A stretch of 34,818 nt of DNA from NCBI GenBank assembly GCA_964464755.1, contig CAYXGZ010000037.1, forward strand, positions 1-34,818, in the 5' to 3' direction. Positions 15,229-23,179 of this stretch are shown piece by piece (the first letter of the stretch is position 1; every line of letters begins with the position of its first letter). The DNA comes from CAYXGZ01 sp964464755 (GTDB lineage: Bacteria > Planctomycetota > MHYJ01 > JACPRB01). Below the pieces are notes generated by a model. That model was not told the DNA's origin, did no database searches, and saw nothing but the letters and a program-made list of their open reading frames with translations. The position numbers and the translations under genes were made by a program.

Positions 15229-16653
15229 CTAGTCGGACTTCAGCTTGCCCTCGATCTCGGCCTTGCGCTTCTCGACCTCGTCCAGGTCGCCGTAGTCGGA
15301 CAGGAGGTCGCGGTACTTGGCCTTCGCCGCGGCGCGGTCCTTCTTCTTGAGGTCGCCGTCGCGCTTCGTGTTCCAGAGCGCGTCCGCCTCCTCGGCCAGC
15401 TTCTTCGCCTCGGCGGCGCGGCGCTCCTTGCGGGCCTCCGGGCTCTCGACGGGCTTCCGCTCGCCGCCGTGCGCCTCGCAGAGCGAGTCCGCCTTCGGCG
15501 CGGTCACGTTGACGCGGAAGACCTGGGGCTTCGCCTCGTCGTCCGTGAACTGAACCTCGTTGACCTTGTGCCGCTCCTTCTTCGTCTCGACGCCCTCGCA
15601 CTCCGTCCCCGAGGCCGTGGACTTCATCTTGCACTGCTTGTAGGTGTACTCGACCTCGCGGCCGAGGATGACCTTCTTGAGCACGCCGCCCGTGTTGAAG
15701 TCCACCTTGGTCTGCTTGCCGAGCTTGGCGCTGAAGGTCGAGTGCATCGAGGTCGGCTCGGTGCCGCCGTCGGGCCACCAGCCGATCTTCTCGCCCTCGT
15801 TCTGGATCTTGGAGATCTTCACGGGGCCCGCGACGATGTCGAACTTCTCGATGGTGATGTAGGCCTGGCCGGGCGTGTTCGCGTCGTCGTCCTTCGCCTT
15901 CAGGTTCGCGAACGTGATCCGCCAGATGCCGACCGAGCGGACGGTGACCTCGTTCGAAGGCTTGCCGGGGTCCCGGTTCTCCGGCTTGGCCTTCAGGTAG
16001 GCCGGGTCGGCGGTGTTTCCGATCGCGGAAACGCGGTACGTGTACTCGGTCTTCGGCTCGAGCGCCGTGTCCTTCCACTTCAGGCCCTCGTAGAGGGGCT
16101 TGGCCTTCGGGTCCTTGGGGTCCTTGAACTCGAGCCGGTCGGCGACGACCTCCCACTTTCCGCCCGCCTTCTTCCGCTCGACCGTCCAGCCCAGCACGTC
16201 CACCTTGACGCGCGCGCCGACCTTCTCCGTCACGTCGGCCGACCAGGTCAGGTCGATCCCCTCGACCGCGGGGTCGCCGACCTCGAGCCGGGGCGTCGGG
16301 ATGAACAGGATCGCGCCCTTGACCGCGTCGGCCACGGCCAGCGCCTTCGCCGAGTACTCCGTGCGGACCGACTGGCCCCAGGCGTTCGCCAGGGACGTGT
16401 CCACCACCTTGTCGTTGGGCGCCGGGACCGTGGCGGCCGGCGGGGCCCAGCCCTCGCCCGTCTGCCCGCCCTTCGCCGTGTCGTTCACCCGGTTGATCGC
16501 GGTCTTCAGGCTGCGGACCTCCGGGCTCTCGCCCGCGTTGAAGGCCCAGCCCAGGACCGCGACGCAGGCCAGGACCGCCGCGGCCAGGCCGATCTTCTCC
16601 CAGTGCTGCTGGAGGGCCCCCTTGGACCCGCCCGCGCTGCTCGATTCCTGCAT
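15229..16653 (-). CDS. Single-span inner-membrane protein with FN3-like domain and Cys module
   Basis: The ATG at 16653 has CGGAGC upstream. The 474-aa protein has a short cytosolic N terminus, one membrane span (about 19-37, IGLAAAVLACVAVLGWAF), a linker, an FN3-like domain (about 122-240; strands VEGIDLTWSADV and TEYTYRVSAIGN), the module shared with the lipoprotein at 14642-15160 (about 240-396, with three conserved Cys), and a highly charged helical tail (about 400-470). It lies between the PilO-like protein and the secretin, where PilP-type linkers occur in type IV pilus operons, and could connect the inner-membrane platform to the secretin. No direct homology to PilP is visible. It compares in position to an uncharacterised gene of the Akkermansia Amuc_1098-1102 cluster (from memory). 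Confidence 0.78.
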   Translation of the reverse strand: MQESSSAGGSKGALQQHWEKIGLAAAVLACVAVLGWAFNAGESPEVRSLKTAINRVNDTAKGGQTGEGWAPPAATVPAPNDKVVDTSLANAWGQSVRTEYSAKALAVADAVKGAILFIPTPRLEVGDPAVEGIDLTWSADVTEKVGARVKVDVLGWTVERKKAGGKWEVVADRLEFKDPKDPKAKPLYEGLKWKDTALEPKTEYTYRVSAIGNTADPAYLKAKPENRDPGKPSNEVTVRSVGIWRITFANLKAKDDDANTPGQAYITIEKFDIVAGPVKISKIQNEGEKIGWWPDGGTEPTSMHSTFSAKLGKQTKVDFNTGGVLKKVILGREVEYTYKQCKMKSTASGTECEGVETKKERHKVNEVQFTDDEAKPQVFRVNVTAPKADSLCEAHGGERKPVESPEARKERRAAEAKKLAEEADALWNTKRDGDLKKKDRAAAKAKYRDLLSDYGDLDEVEKRKAEIEGKLKSD

Positions 16654-16682
16654 GGTTGCTCCGTGTAAGTGGTGCCGCCCGC

Positions 16683-17906
16683 CTACTGCGCCTTCTTCGC
16701 GAAGGAGGGCAGGTTGGCGGGATCCAGGTCCAGGACCTGGCAGACGATGATCGCCCGGGCCTTCGCCGGCTTGATCGACTCGCGACGCTTCTCGAAGGCC
16801 GCCTTCCACTCGGCGATCTCCTGCGTCTGGTCCTTCGTGAACTTCGGGATCTTGAAGGTCGGGTCGATCTTCTCCATCTCCTCGGGCGTCATGGCCAGCG
16901 GGTTCTGCTTCGGCACGAACACGTCCAGCCCCACGACCTGGATCGGGAGGGGGAAGCCCTGGCGCGGCTCGCAGAAGTTCCGCACGAGCTTGGACACGCC
17001 CGCGTAGTCCATCTCGACCGAGACCCCGAACGTGATCGTCCAGCCCAGCGGCTTCTCGCGGCCCGCCTCGTCCGGTTCCCCGTTGAGCGGGAGCTGGTAC
17101 TCGTTGAAGGTCGCGGCCGTCATCAGCGAGCCCGGGGCCTCGACCTGGTACATCCGAACCCGGTCCGCGATCGCCTGGTCCTTGCTGATCTCCTTGTAGA
17201 GCTCCGCGCCCGTGGCGCCCGAGGACCCGCCGGCCGCGTGGAAGTCGACGAACTTCTGCTTGCCCAGCCCCTTCACGGGGGAGGGGTGCAGGAAGTGCAG
17301 GTCGATGAGCCGCGCCGGCTTCGCGTCCGCGTCCGCCAGCAGCGCGTTGGCCACGTACTCCGCGATCCAGTAGCGCTTCTGCAGCTGCACCTTGGCCTCG
17401 GACTGCTCGTCGCCAGAGAGGGTGTCCTTGAACGACGCGCTGCTGGCCCAGTTGAAGCCGAGCTCGCCGTCGTCCTGGACCTGGTCCTCGCCCGTTTCGT
17501 CCTTGAGCACCCGGGGCACGCCCACCTTGATCTGCGCGTCCCGCAGCCGCTTGTCGAGCAGCTTCGCCTGGTCGCCGTAGCGGATCAGGAACTCCTGGAA
17601 GGTGGTCGTGGGGCCCATCCCGTCGAACCACTTGTCGAGGTGCTCGTCCCGCTTGCCCAGGTTCTGGACGTACGCCGCGTACCCGTTCTTCATCTGGTCG
17701 GCGTAGTCCTCCCAGGCCTTGAGGTTCTTCTCGCCGGGCATGTCCTTGATCCGCGTGTTGATCCGGTTGACGTTGGTCTGGATCGTCTTCTTCTGCTGCG
17801 CCGCCTGGCTCCACGCGGGCACGACGAGCCCCGCGAAGACGCCGACGGCCGCCAGCCCGGCCACGCCCATCCCGATCATGAATCCGTTGATCTTCTGGTT
17901 CGCCAT
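16683..17906 (-). CDS. Single-span PilO/Amuc_1100-like inner-membrane protein
   Basis: A 407-aa protein with AGGAAA before the ATG, a membrane span at about 9-30 (GMGVAGLAAVGVFAGLVVPAW), a coiled-coil segment (about 33-80), then a mixed alpha/beta periplasmic domain with a strand-rich part near 290-335 (GWTITFGVSVEMDYAGVSKLV ... VVGLDVFV). This layout (short cytosolic N terminus, one span, coiled coil, ferredoxin-like lobes) is that of PilN/PilO/GspM proteins and of Amuc_1100 of Akkermansia, which also lies beside a PilM and a secretin gene. The gene is 34 bases after the pilM-pilN fusion and 29 bases before the 474-aa gene, so all three are one operon. Family assignment rests on topology and context, not on a signature motif. 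Confidence 0.7.
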   Translation of the reverse strand: MANQKINGFMIGMGVAGLAAVGVFAGLVVPAWSQAAQQKKTIQTNVNRINTRIKDMPGEKNLKAWEDYADQMKNGYAAYVQNLGKRDEHLDKWFDGMGPTTTFQEFLIRYGDQAKLLDKRLRDAQIKVGVPRVLKDETGEDQVQDDGELGFNWASSASFKDTLSGDEQSEAKVQLQKRYWIAEYVANALLADADAKPARLIDLHFLHPSPVKGLGKQKFVDFHAAGGSSGATGAELYKEISKDQAIADRVRMYQVEAPGSLMTAATFNEYQLPLNGEPDEAGREKPLGWTITFGVSVEMDYAGVSKLVRNFCEPRQGFPLPIQVVGLDVFVPKQNPLAMTPEEMEKIDPTFKIPKFTKDQTQEIAEWKAAFEKRRESIKPAKARAIIVCQVLDLDPANLPSFAKKAQ

Positions 17907-17940
17907 GGTGGTTTCCTCGTTCCGTTCGGGGTCCGCCGCC

Positions 17941-19794
17941 CTACTTCGCCGGGGCGGGCGGGGCCGACGCGGCCTCGCGGACCTCCTTCCGGGTGGGGAT
18001 CTCGAGGGTGACCTCGAAGATCGCGTACTTCTGGACGTTCTGCGTGTCGAACTTGTGCCCGCGGTCGTACGTGCTCAGCGGACGCAGCTCGTCGGCGTAC
18101 CCGAGGAACGCGACCTCGAAGCGGCCCGCGGCGTCCGGCTTACGGACCAGCTTGAACGCGTCCACCACCGAGCTCTTGCCCGAGACCTTGCTCCACCTCT
18201 CGCCCGAGGCGACCACGCCGAGCAGGTTCGCGATCACCGACTTGTCGAGCTCCACGAGCGGCCGGCCCTGCACGTCGAGGCCGACCTCGATCCGCGCCAC
18301 GAGCTTCCGGTCCCCGTCGTAGGGGCGGACCTGCTGCATCGCGCCGCCGGACGACGGCGTCCGCGGCACCTCGGAGAAGCGCCACTCCAGGATCCACATC
18401 TTGTCCCGGTTCGCCACCCGGTTCTGCCAGTCCCCGTTGTCCGGGATGTTCGGGTGCACCAGGTTCATCACCTGCAGCGGCAGGTCCCGGTCGCGGAAGA
18501 GGGAGCCCATCCGCTTCAGCGGGGCCTCCAGCTTCGCGGCGTCCTGCTTGGCCTTCTCGAGCTTCGCCGACGCCTCCGACACCGTCGTCTCGGCCGACTT
18601 GGCCTTGCCGACCTCGGTCTTCAGCGCCGCCACCTCGGTGTCCGCGGCGACCCAGAGGCCGCCGACCAGGACGAAGACCGCGGCCACGATGCCGGCCGCC
18701 CAGGGCTGCTTCTTCTTCATCTCCCGCGCCGCCAGGAAGGCCGGCGGCAGCAGGTTGATCTTGTTCGGCGTGTCGCCCAGGCCCTGCATGGCCAGGCCGA
18801 TGGCCGTCCCGGCCGTCGTCAGGTCCTCGCTCATCTGCGCCGCGTCCAGCGCGCCGCCGACCGAGATCCGGTTCAGCTTCGTGATCCGGACGGCCTGCAT
18901 CTGCAGCATCTGCGAGACGAACTTCTGGAAGTTGATCGTCCGCGTCGCGTTGCCCAGCAGCACGATCTGGTCGAAGCGCGCCGACTTCGAGATCGACTTG
19001 TAGTAGCCCACCGAGCGCTGGATCTCGCCGATCAGGTCGCGCAGCTTCGGCTGGATCGCGTTGAAGATCTTCTGCGCGTTCGGGCTCTGCGCGGCCCGCT
19101 GCTTGATCTTCTCCGCCTCCGCGAAGGGCACGTTGAAGGCCTGCTGGACCGCCTTCGTGATGTCGTTGCCCGTCACCGGCAGGTTGCGGATCCAGAACTT
19201 CGGCCCGTCGAGCACGATGAGGTCCGAGTTCTCCGCGCCCAGGTCCACCGCGATGCACGTCCCCGGGAGGTCCTGGTCCACCCGCAGGAAGTTGCACAGC
19301 GCCACCGGCCCGAACTGGATCGCGTCCACGTTCAGCCCCGCCGCGACGACGTTCTGGAGGAACTGCTCCACGACGTCCCGCTTGATGGCGAAGAGGATGA
19401 CCTCCTTCTCCTCGCCGGGGCCGTACTGCCGGTTCACGAACTGGTAGTCCCAGATCACCTCGTCGATCGGGAAGGGGATCTGCGACTGCGCCTCGTACTT
19501 CACCACCTCCGCCAGCTTGCTCTCGTCCACCGGGGGCAGCTTGATCATCCGGTTGAACGTGCTGTGCCCGGGCAGCGAGAGCACCACCTTCTCCGACCCG
19601 ATCTTCAGCTGCGACTTCAGCCGCGCCAGCGTCATCTTGATCTGGTCGTCGATGTTCACCGGCTCGCCGGTGTCGGTCCCCGCGAACGGCAGGACGCCGA
19701 GGTTCGTCGCGATCAGGCCCGCCGGCCCGCGCTCGAGGCGGACCGCCTTCACGCTGAACTTCGAGACGTCGATGCCCCAGACTCCCTTGCCCAT
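17941..19794 (-). CDS. pilM: PilM-PilN fusion protein (actin-like ATPase fused to a membrane-anchored PilN-like domain)
   Basis: A 617-aa protein with AAGGAGA before the ATG. Residues 1-345 are a complete PilM: actin-fold phosphate loops GIDVSKFSVKAVRL (7-20) and AVDLGAENSDLIVL (182-195), plus VVLSLPGHSTFNRMIKLP. At 346-350 comes INLLP, the motif at the N terminus of PilN that normally docks into PilM from a separate chain. Then a basic stretch, one span (about 364-384), a coiled coil (about 385-425) and a periplasmic PilN-like domain (about 435-605). Typical PilM is about 350 aa, so this is a natural fusion placing partner and motif in cis. It opens the operon, followed by the PilO-like and FN3 genes, and should form the cytosolic face of the secretin machine. 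PilM part certain, PilN part strongly supported. Confidence 0.92.
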   Translation of the reverse strand: MGKGVWGIDVSKFSVKAVRLERGPAGLIATNLGVLPFAGTDTGEPVNIDDQIKMTLARLKSQLKIGSEKVVLSLPGHSTFNRMIKLPPVDESKLAEVVKYEAQSQIPFPIDEVIWDYQFVNRQYGPGEEKEVILFAIKRDVVEQFLQNVVAAGLNVDAIQFGPVALCNFLRVDQDLPGTCIAVDLGAENSDLIVLDGPKFWIRNLPVTGNDITKAVQQAFNVPFAEAEKIKQRAAQSPNAQKIFNAIQPKLRDLIGEIQRSVGYYKSISKSARFDQIVLLGNATRTINFQKFVSQMLQMQAVRITKLNRISVGGALDAAQMSEDLTTAGTAIGLAMQGLGDTPNKINLLPPAFLAAREMKKKQPWAAGIVAAVFVLVGGLWVAADTEVAALKTEVGKAKSAETTVSEASAKLEKAKQDAAKLEAPLKRMGSLFRDRDLPLQVMNLVHPNIPDNGDWQNRVANRDKMWILEWRFSEVPRTPSSGGAMQQVRPYDGDRKLVARIEVGLDVQGRPLVELDKSVIANLLGVVASGERWSKVSGKSSVVDAFKLVRKPDAAGRFEVAFLGYADELRPLSTYDRGHKFDTQNVQKYAIFEVTLEIPTRKEVREAASAPPAPAK

Positions 19795-20155
19795 GCGGTC
19801 TCCTTATCCGCCGCCGGAGCGGCGCCAGGCCAAGAACGGAACCCGGGTCGGTCCGGTTCCGCAGGGAAGGGGAGGGCGGGGGCCCGTCGGGTCGGGGGCG
19901 GAAACGTCGGGGCGGGTGGGACTCGGTTACAGAAATTTCGCGTCGCCGCGGGGGCCCGATCGTCGAGGAATCGCTCTCGGTTTGCCGCCCGCGTCACCCG
20001 TTCCGTCGGTGCGTCGCCCGGACCACTCCGGCGTGCCGGCCGTCCGGTCCTGCGTGTCTCCGGACCTCCTTGTAAACAGGTGACGCCGGGAACCCCAAGA
20101 ACGTGCAAATCCTAACCAACCCCCGGCGAAGCCTGCAAGCTAAACCGCCGGAAAC
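19795..20155 (-). other. 361-bp gene-free region holding the promoter and long leader of the pilM operon
   Basis: This is the longest non-coding stretch of the window, between two minus-strand genes. I see no convincing ORF or tRNA. It holds a promoter-like pair at 20109-20138. Downstream on the minus strand, a perfect AAGGAGGT (20071-20064) without a start codon in reach adjoins a GTCCGG-N12-CCGGAC hairpin (20042-20065). If the promoter is right, the pilM mRNA has a leader of about 305 bases, long enough for regulation by structure. I do not recognise a known riboswitch. Confidence 0.5.
20109..20138 (-). promoter_or_regulatory. Candidate promoter of the pilM operon (TTGCAG-N18-TAGGAT)
   Basis: Minus-strand -35 TTGCAG (20138-20133), 18-base spacer, -10 TAGGAT (20114-20109). 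It is the best -35/-10 pair I found in this gap but lies over 300 bases from the start codon, so another promoter nearer the gene is possible. Confidence 0.35.
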
Positions 20156-20830
20156 TCAGGGGGCGAGCCCCGCCTCGCGCAGCGCCTGCCGCACGTCCTG
20201 CTCGAAGACCTCCAGGTCGCCCGGGTTCCTCAGGATGTAGGCCGGATGGTAGGTCGCGAAGAGCCGCCGCCCCTGGTAGTCGTGCACCCGGCCGCGCAGC
20301 TTGGTGATCCCCAGCGGCGTCCCCAGCAGCGCCTTCACCGCGATGTTCCCCATCGCGCAAACCAGCTTCGGCTCGATCCACTCCAGCTGCTCCAGCAGCC
20401 ACGGCGAGCACGTCGCCATCTCCTCCGGGCTCGGCGTCCGGTTCTCCGGCGGCCGGCACTTGAGGATGTTCGCGATGTAGACCTGCTCCCGGCGCACGCC
20501 CCACTTCTCTATAGTACGGGTCAGGAGCTGCCCCGCCCGGCCCACGAACGGCTCCCCCTTCGCGTCCTCGTCCGCCCCGGGAGCCTCTCCCACGAACACG
20601 ATGGGCGCCGCCAGCGTCCCCACCCCGAAAACCACCTGCGTCCGGGTCTTGCAGAGCGAGCACTTCCGGCAGGCCAGGACCTCGTCCCGGAACTTCGCGA
20701 AGTCCGCCGGCAGCCCCGGCTCCGCCGCCTTCGGCGCGCGCGCGTGCCTCGAGACCGGCAGCAGGTCGGTCCCGAAGAGCGACTCCAGCTCGAGGTGCCT
20801 CCGCAGGGGGCTGCGACGCGCCACGATCAC
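20156..20830 (-). CDS. Family 4 uracil-DNA glycosylase (iron-sulfur type)
   Basis: Removes uracil from DNA as the first step of base-excision repair. The 224-aa protein has family 4 motifs: GEAPGADEDAKGEPFVGRAGQLL (80-102), NILKCRPPENR (121-131) and HPAYILRN (195-202). Cysteines 54, 57, 125 and 141 match the spacing of the [4Fe-4S] ligands. I place the start at the GTG at 20830, which overlaps the stop of the DHH gene (GTGA); AGGAGG lies about 18 bases upstream inside that gene, so a second GTG at 20824 is possible. The N-terminal 35 residues before the domain are unusual but modest. Family 4 enzymes are typical of thermophiles and many GC-rich bacteria. Confidence 0.93.
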   Translation of the reverse strand: MIVARRSPLRRHLELESLFGTDLLPVSRHARAPKAAEPGLPADFAKFRDEVLACRKCSLCKTRTQVVFGVGTLAAPIVFVGEAPGADEDAKGEPFVGRAGQLLTRTIEKWGVRREQVYIANILKCRPPENRTPSPEEMATCSPWLLEQLEWIEPKLVCAMGNIAVKALLGTPLGITKLRGRVHDYQGRRLFATYHPAYILRNPGDLEVFEQDVRQALREAGLAP

Positions 20831-21888
20831 ATCCGCGAGATCGCGGCCTCCTCTTTCGGGGTCAGCCGCCGGCCCTTGAGCACGTGCTCCACCGTCTGCG
20901 CCACGATCCGCCGCTCCACCTCGTCCAGCGGCCCGTGCAGCGTCGCCCCGCTCGCCCGGGGATGGCCCCCGCCGCCGTGCGGCCCCGCCAGCGCGATCCC
21001 GTCGATCCCGGCGATCGTCCGCCAGCTCACCTTGATCCGCGGCGGGTCGTCCAGCTCCCGCAGCAGGATCGCGGCCTCCGTCTCCTTCAGCTGCATGAGC
21101 AGGTCGATGTACTCCTGCGTGTCGCCGGGCGCCGTGCCCAGCTCCTTCTCCAGCGACAGCGGCATCGTCACCCAGGCCACCCGCCCGTCGTCCGTCCGCC
21201 GGATCCGCCCGACCATCGCCGCCAGGAAGCGCAGCTGGCCCATCGTCTTCTGCCGGTACAGGAGCTTCGTCAGCTCCTGCGGCCGCGCCCCGCAGCCCAC
21301 GAGCTCCGCCGCGTTCAGCAGCGTCTCCGTCGTCGTGTTCGAGAACGCGAAGCGCCCCGTGTCCGTCACGATCGCCGTGTACACGTTCAGCGCGATCGCG
21401 CGGTCCGGCGTCACCCCTGCCGCCTTCACCAGCTCCCAGGCCATCTCGCCGCTCGAGGAGTACGAGGGGTCGATCCAGTTCAGGTCGCCGAAGCGGTCGT
21501 TCGAGGCGTGGTGGTCGATGTTGACCACCGTCGTCTTCGACCGGTCGATGGCCGCCGAGATCCTCTCGAGGCGCGCCCACGAACCCGAGTCGAAGGTCAC
21601 GACGGCGTCGTAGGGCGGCCTCAGGTCCCCGGGCCCGGATCCGACCCGGTCCGCCCCGGGCAGGAAGCGGAAGTCGGGCAGGACGCCCTGGTCGCAGACC
21701 ACGTGCGACTTCTTCCCCAGCTTCTTGAGGAGGTGGTGGAACGCGAGCTGCGAGCCCAGCGCGTCCCCGTCGCTGCGCACGTGGCCGGAGACGAGGAAGC
21801 GCTTCTTCGACTTCACGAACGCGAGGATCTCGCGGATCGAGCGCCGCGACGCCGCCGAGATCCTGTGGGTCGGGGTCTTCACGCGCAC
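20827..21888 (-). CDS. DHH/DHHA1 phosphoesterase, NrnA-like (nanoRNase / pAp phosphatase)
   Basis: A 353-aa cytosolic metal-dependent phosphoesterase of the kind that degrades very short RNAs and 3'-phosphoadenosine 5'-phosphate. Motif I GHVRSDGDALGS (35-46), motif II FDSG (99-102), the DHH motif NIDHHASND (123-131), motif IV IVTDTGRF, and the DHHA1 signature GGGGHPRASG near the C terminus are all present. It starts at GTG 21888 with AGGAG seven bases before it, overlapping the end of mtaB by 10 bases, and its end overlaps the UDG gene by four. Length and motif set match NrnA (about 310-340 aa) with a small N-terminal extension. Confidence 0.92.
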   Translation of the reverse strand: MRVKTPTHRISAASRRSIREILAFVKSKKRFLVSGHVRSDGDALGSQLAFHHLLKKLGKKSHVVCDQGVLPDFRFLPGADRVGSGPGDLRPPYDAVVTFDSGSWARLERISAAIDRSKTTVVNIDHHASNDRFGDLNWIDPSYSSSGEMAWELVKAAGVTPDRAIALNVYTAIVTDTGRFAFSNTTTETLLNAAELVGCGARPQELTKLLYRQKTMGQLRFLAAMVGRIRRTDDGRVAWVTMPLSLEKELGTAPGDTQEYIDLLMQLKETEAAILLRELDDPPRIKVSWRTIAGIDGIALAGPHGGGGHPRASGATLHGPLDEVERRIVAQTVEHVLKGRRLTPKEEAAISRM

Positions 21889-23126
21889 CGGAGCACTCCT
21901 CCCGCCGCCGAGCCGGGCCGGAAGCGGACGAGCTCGTTGGGCCGCGCGCCCGGCAGCTCCGCCGGGACGTAGCGCTCGGTGTAGCCCGTCCCGCCGCGCT
22001 CGACGAGCACCTCGACCTCGCGCCCGACCCAGGCCGCCGCCTGCCGCTGCGCGAGCTCCGCCCCGAGCGCCTCGAGCCGGAGCCGGCGCTCCCGCTTCAC
22101 GGCCGCGGGCAGGTCCGGGCGCGCCGAGGCCGCCGTGCCCCGGCGATGGCTGTACGTGAAGACGTGGATCCGGCCGAAGCCGGCCGTCCGGCAGAACTCC
22201 AGCGTGTTCTCGAAGGCCGCGTCCGTCTCGCCGGGGAAGCCCGCGATGACGTCCGTCGTGAACGCGGGCCCGGCGACCCGCTCGCGGATCCGGTCGAGGG
22301 TGCGCAGGAATCGCCCGGGATTGCAGCGCCGGCGCATCTCCCGGAGCACGCCCGCGTCGCCGGACTGCAGCGGGACGTGGAAGTGCGGGCAGAAGCGACC
22401 GCCGCTCCCCGCCACCGCGTCAATCAACCCGTCGCCGACCTCCTCGGCCTCCACCGACGAGAGCCGCAGGCGCGCGAGCCCGGGGAGCTCGAGGATCCGC
22501 CGCGCGAGCTCCGGCAGAAGGCTCCGGCCCGCGAGGTCCTTGCCATAGGAGCCCACGTGCACGCCGGTCAGCACGAGCTCGCGGTATCCGGCGGCGACGA
22601 GGCGCCCCGCCTCCTCGACGGCGTCCTCGAGCGGCCTCGACGCGCCCCGGCCCCGGACTTGCGGGATGATGCAGAAGGAGCAGTCCAGGTCGCAGCCATC
22701 CTGGATCTTCAGGAAGGCGCGCGTGTGGCCCTCGAACGCGGAGATGCGCAGGTCGAAGATCGAGGGCCGCAGGTCGGCGGCCTCGAGCCGGGGATCCTCG
22801 ACGAGCAGCGGCAGCGCGGACTTCTCGTCGTGGACCACGACGCGCCGCACGCCCGGCAGCCCGAGGAACTCCTCGCGGTGGCTGTCGGCGGCGCACCCCG
22901 TGACGGTGAACTCCGCCCCCGGCAGCCGGCGGCGCAGGCGGCGGATCTCGCGGGCCGCCTCGGCCGTCGCGGCCTCCGTCACCGTGCAGGTGTTGAGCAC
23001 GACGAGCTCCGGGCCCTCGTCCGGGGCGACCACGGACCAGCCCCGCTCCCGCAGCTTCTCGCGCAGCGCCTGCGATTCGTACTGGTTGACCTTGCAGCCG
23101 AACGTGAGCACCGCGGCGCGCTTCAT
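21879..23126 (-). CDS. mtaB: tRNA t6A37 methylthiotransferase
   Basis: MtaB converts t6A at position 37 of ANN-decoding tRNAs to ms2t6A. The 415-aa protein has the N-terminal methylthiotransferase cluster ligands Cys11 (TFGCKVNQYES), Cys47 (NTCTVTEAAT) and Cys78 (VTGCAA), the radical-SAM CxxxCxxC (Cys145, 149, 152 in GCDLDCSFC), and a C-terminal TRAM-like domain (about 355-410). GCKVNQYES and CTVT distinguish MtaB from MiaB and RimO. Gene order mtaB-DHH-UDG is tightly overlapping. It faces mnmA across a 53-base gap sharing a symmetric -10 element. No good Shine-Dalgarno lies close to the ATG. Confidence 0.95.
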   Translation of the reverse strand: MKRAAVLTFGCKVNQYESQALREKLRERGWSVVAPDEGPELVVLNTCTVTEAATAEAAREIRRLRRRLPGAEFTVTGCAADSHREEFLGLPGVRRVVVHDEKSALPLLVEDPRLEAADLRPSIFDLRISAFEGHTRAFLKIQDGCDLDCSFCIIPQVRGRGASRPLEDAVEEAGRLVAAGYRELVLTGVHVGSYGKDLAGRSLLPELARRILELPGLARLRLSSVEAEEVGDGLIDAVAGSGGRFCPHFHVPLQSGDAGVLREMRRRCNPGRFLRTLDRIRERVAGPAFTTDVIAGFPGETDAAFENTLEFCRTAGFGRIHVFTYSHRRGTAASARPDLPAAVKRERRLRLEALGAELAQRQAAAWVGREVEVLVERGGTGYTERYVPAELPGARPNELVRFRPGSAAGGVLRCA

Positions 23127-23162
23127 CGAGGGGGATTTTGACCGGCCCTCCGGAGGGGCGCC

Positions 23163-23170
23163 ACTATAAT
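23163..23170. promoter_or_regulatory. Symmetric -10 element (ACTATAAT) between mtaB and mnmA
   Basis: Read rightward it contains the perfect TATAAT (23165-23170), nine bases before the mnmA ATG. Read leftward it contains TATAGT (23168-23163), 36 bases before the mtaB ATG. One AT-rich octamer in a GC-rich gap can thus serve as -10 in both directions. Rightward transcripts would be essentially leaderless. Confidence 0.6.
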
Positions 23171-23179
23171 CGGCCCGCC

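Noticed and set aside
1701..19794. Standard type II secretion system or type IV pilus
   Set aside because: Secretins and PilM/N/O-like proteins are present, but no secretion or assembly ATPase, polytopic platform protein, pilin or prepilin peptidase is encoded here.
17719..20115. Plus-strand open frame running through the pilM gap
   Set aside because: It covers the antisense of pilM and only enters the gap by chance; no ribosome binding site, no domain.
23138..23143. TTGACC as the -35 of mnmA
   Set aside because: The spacer to TATAAT is 21 bases, too long for a normal sigma-70 promoter, and no better -35 is seen at 17 bases.
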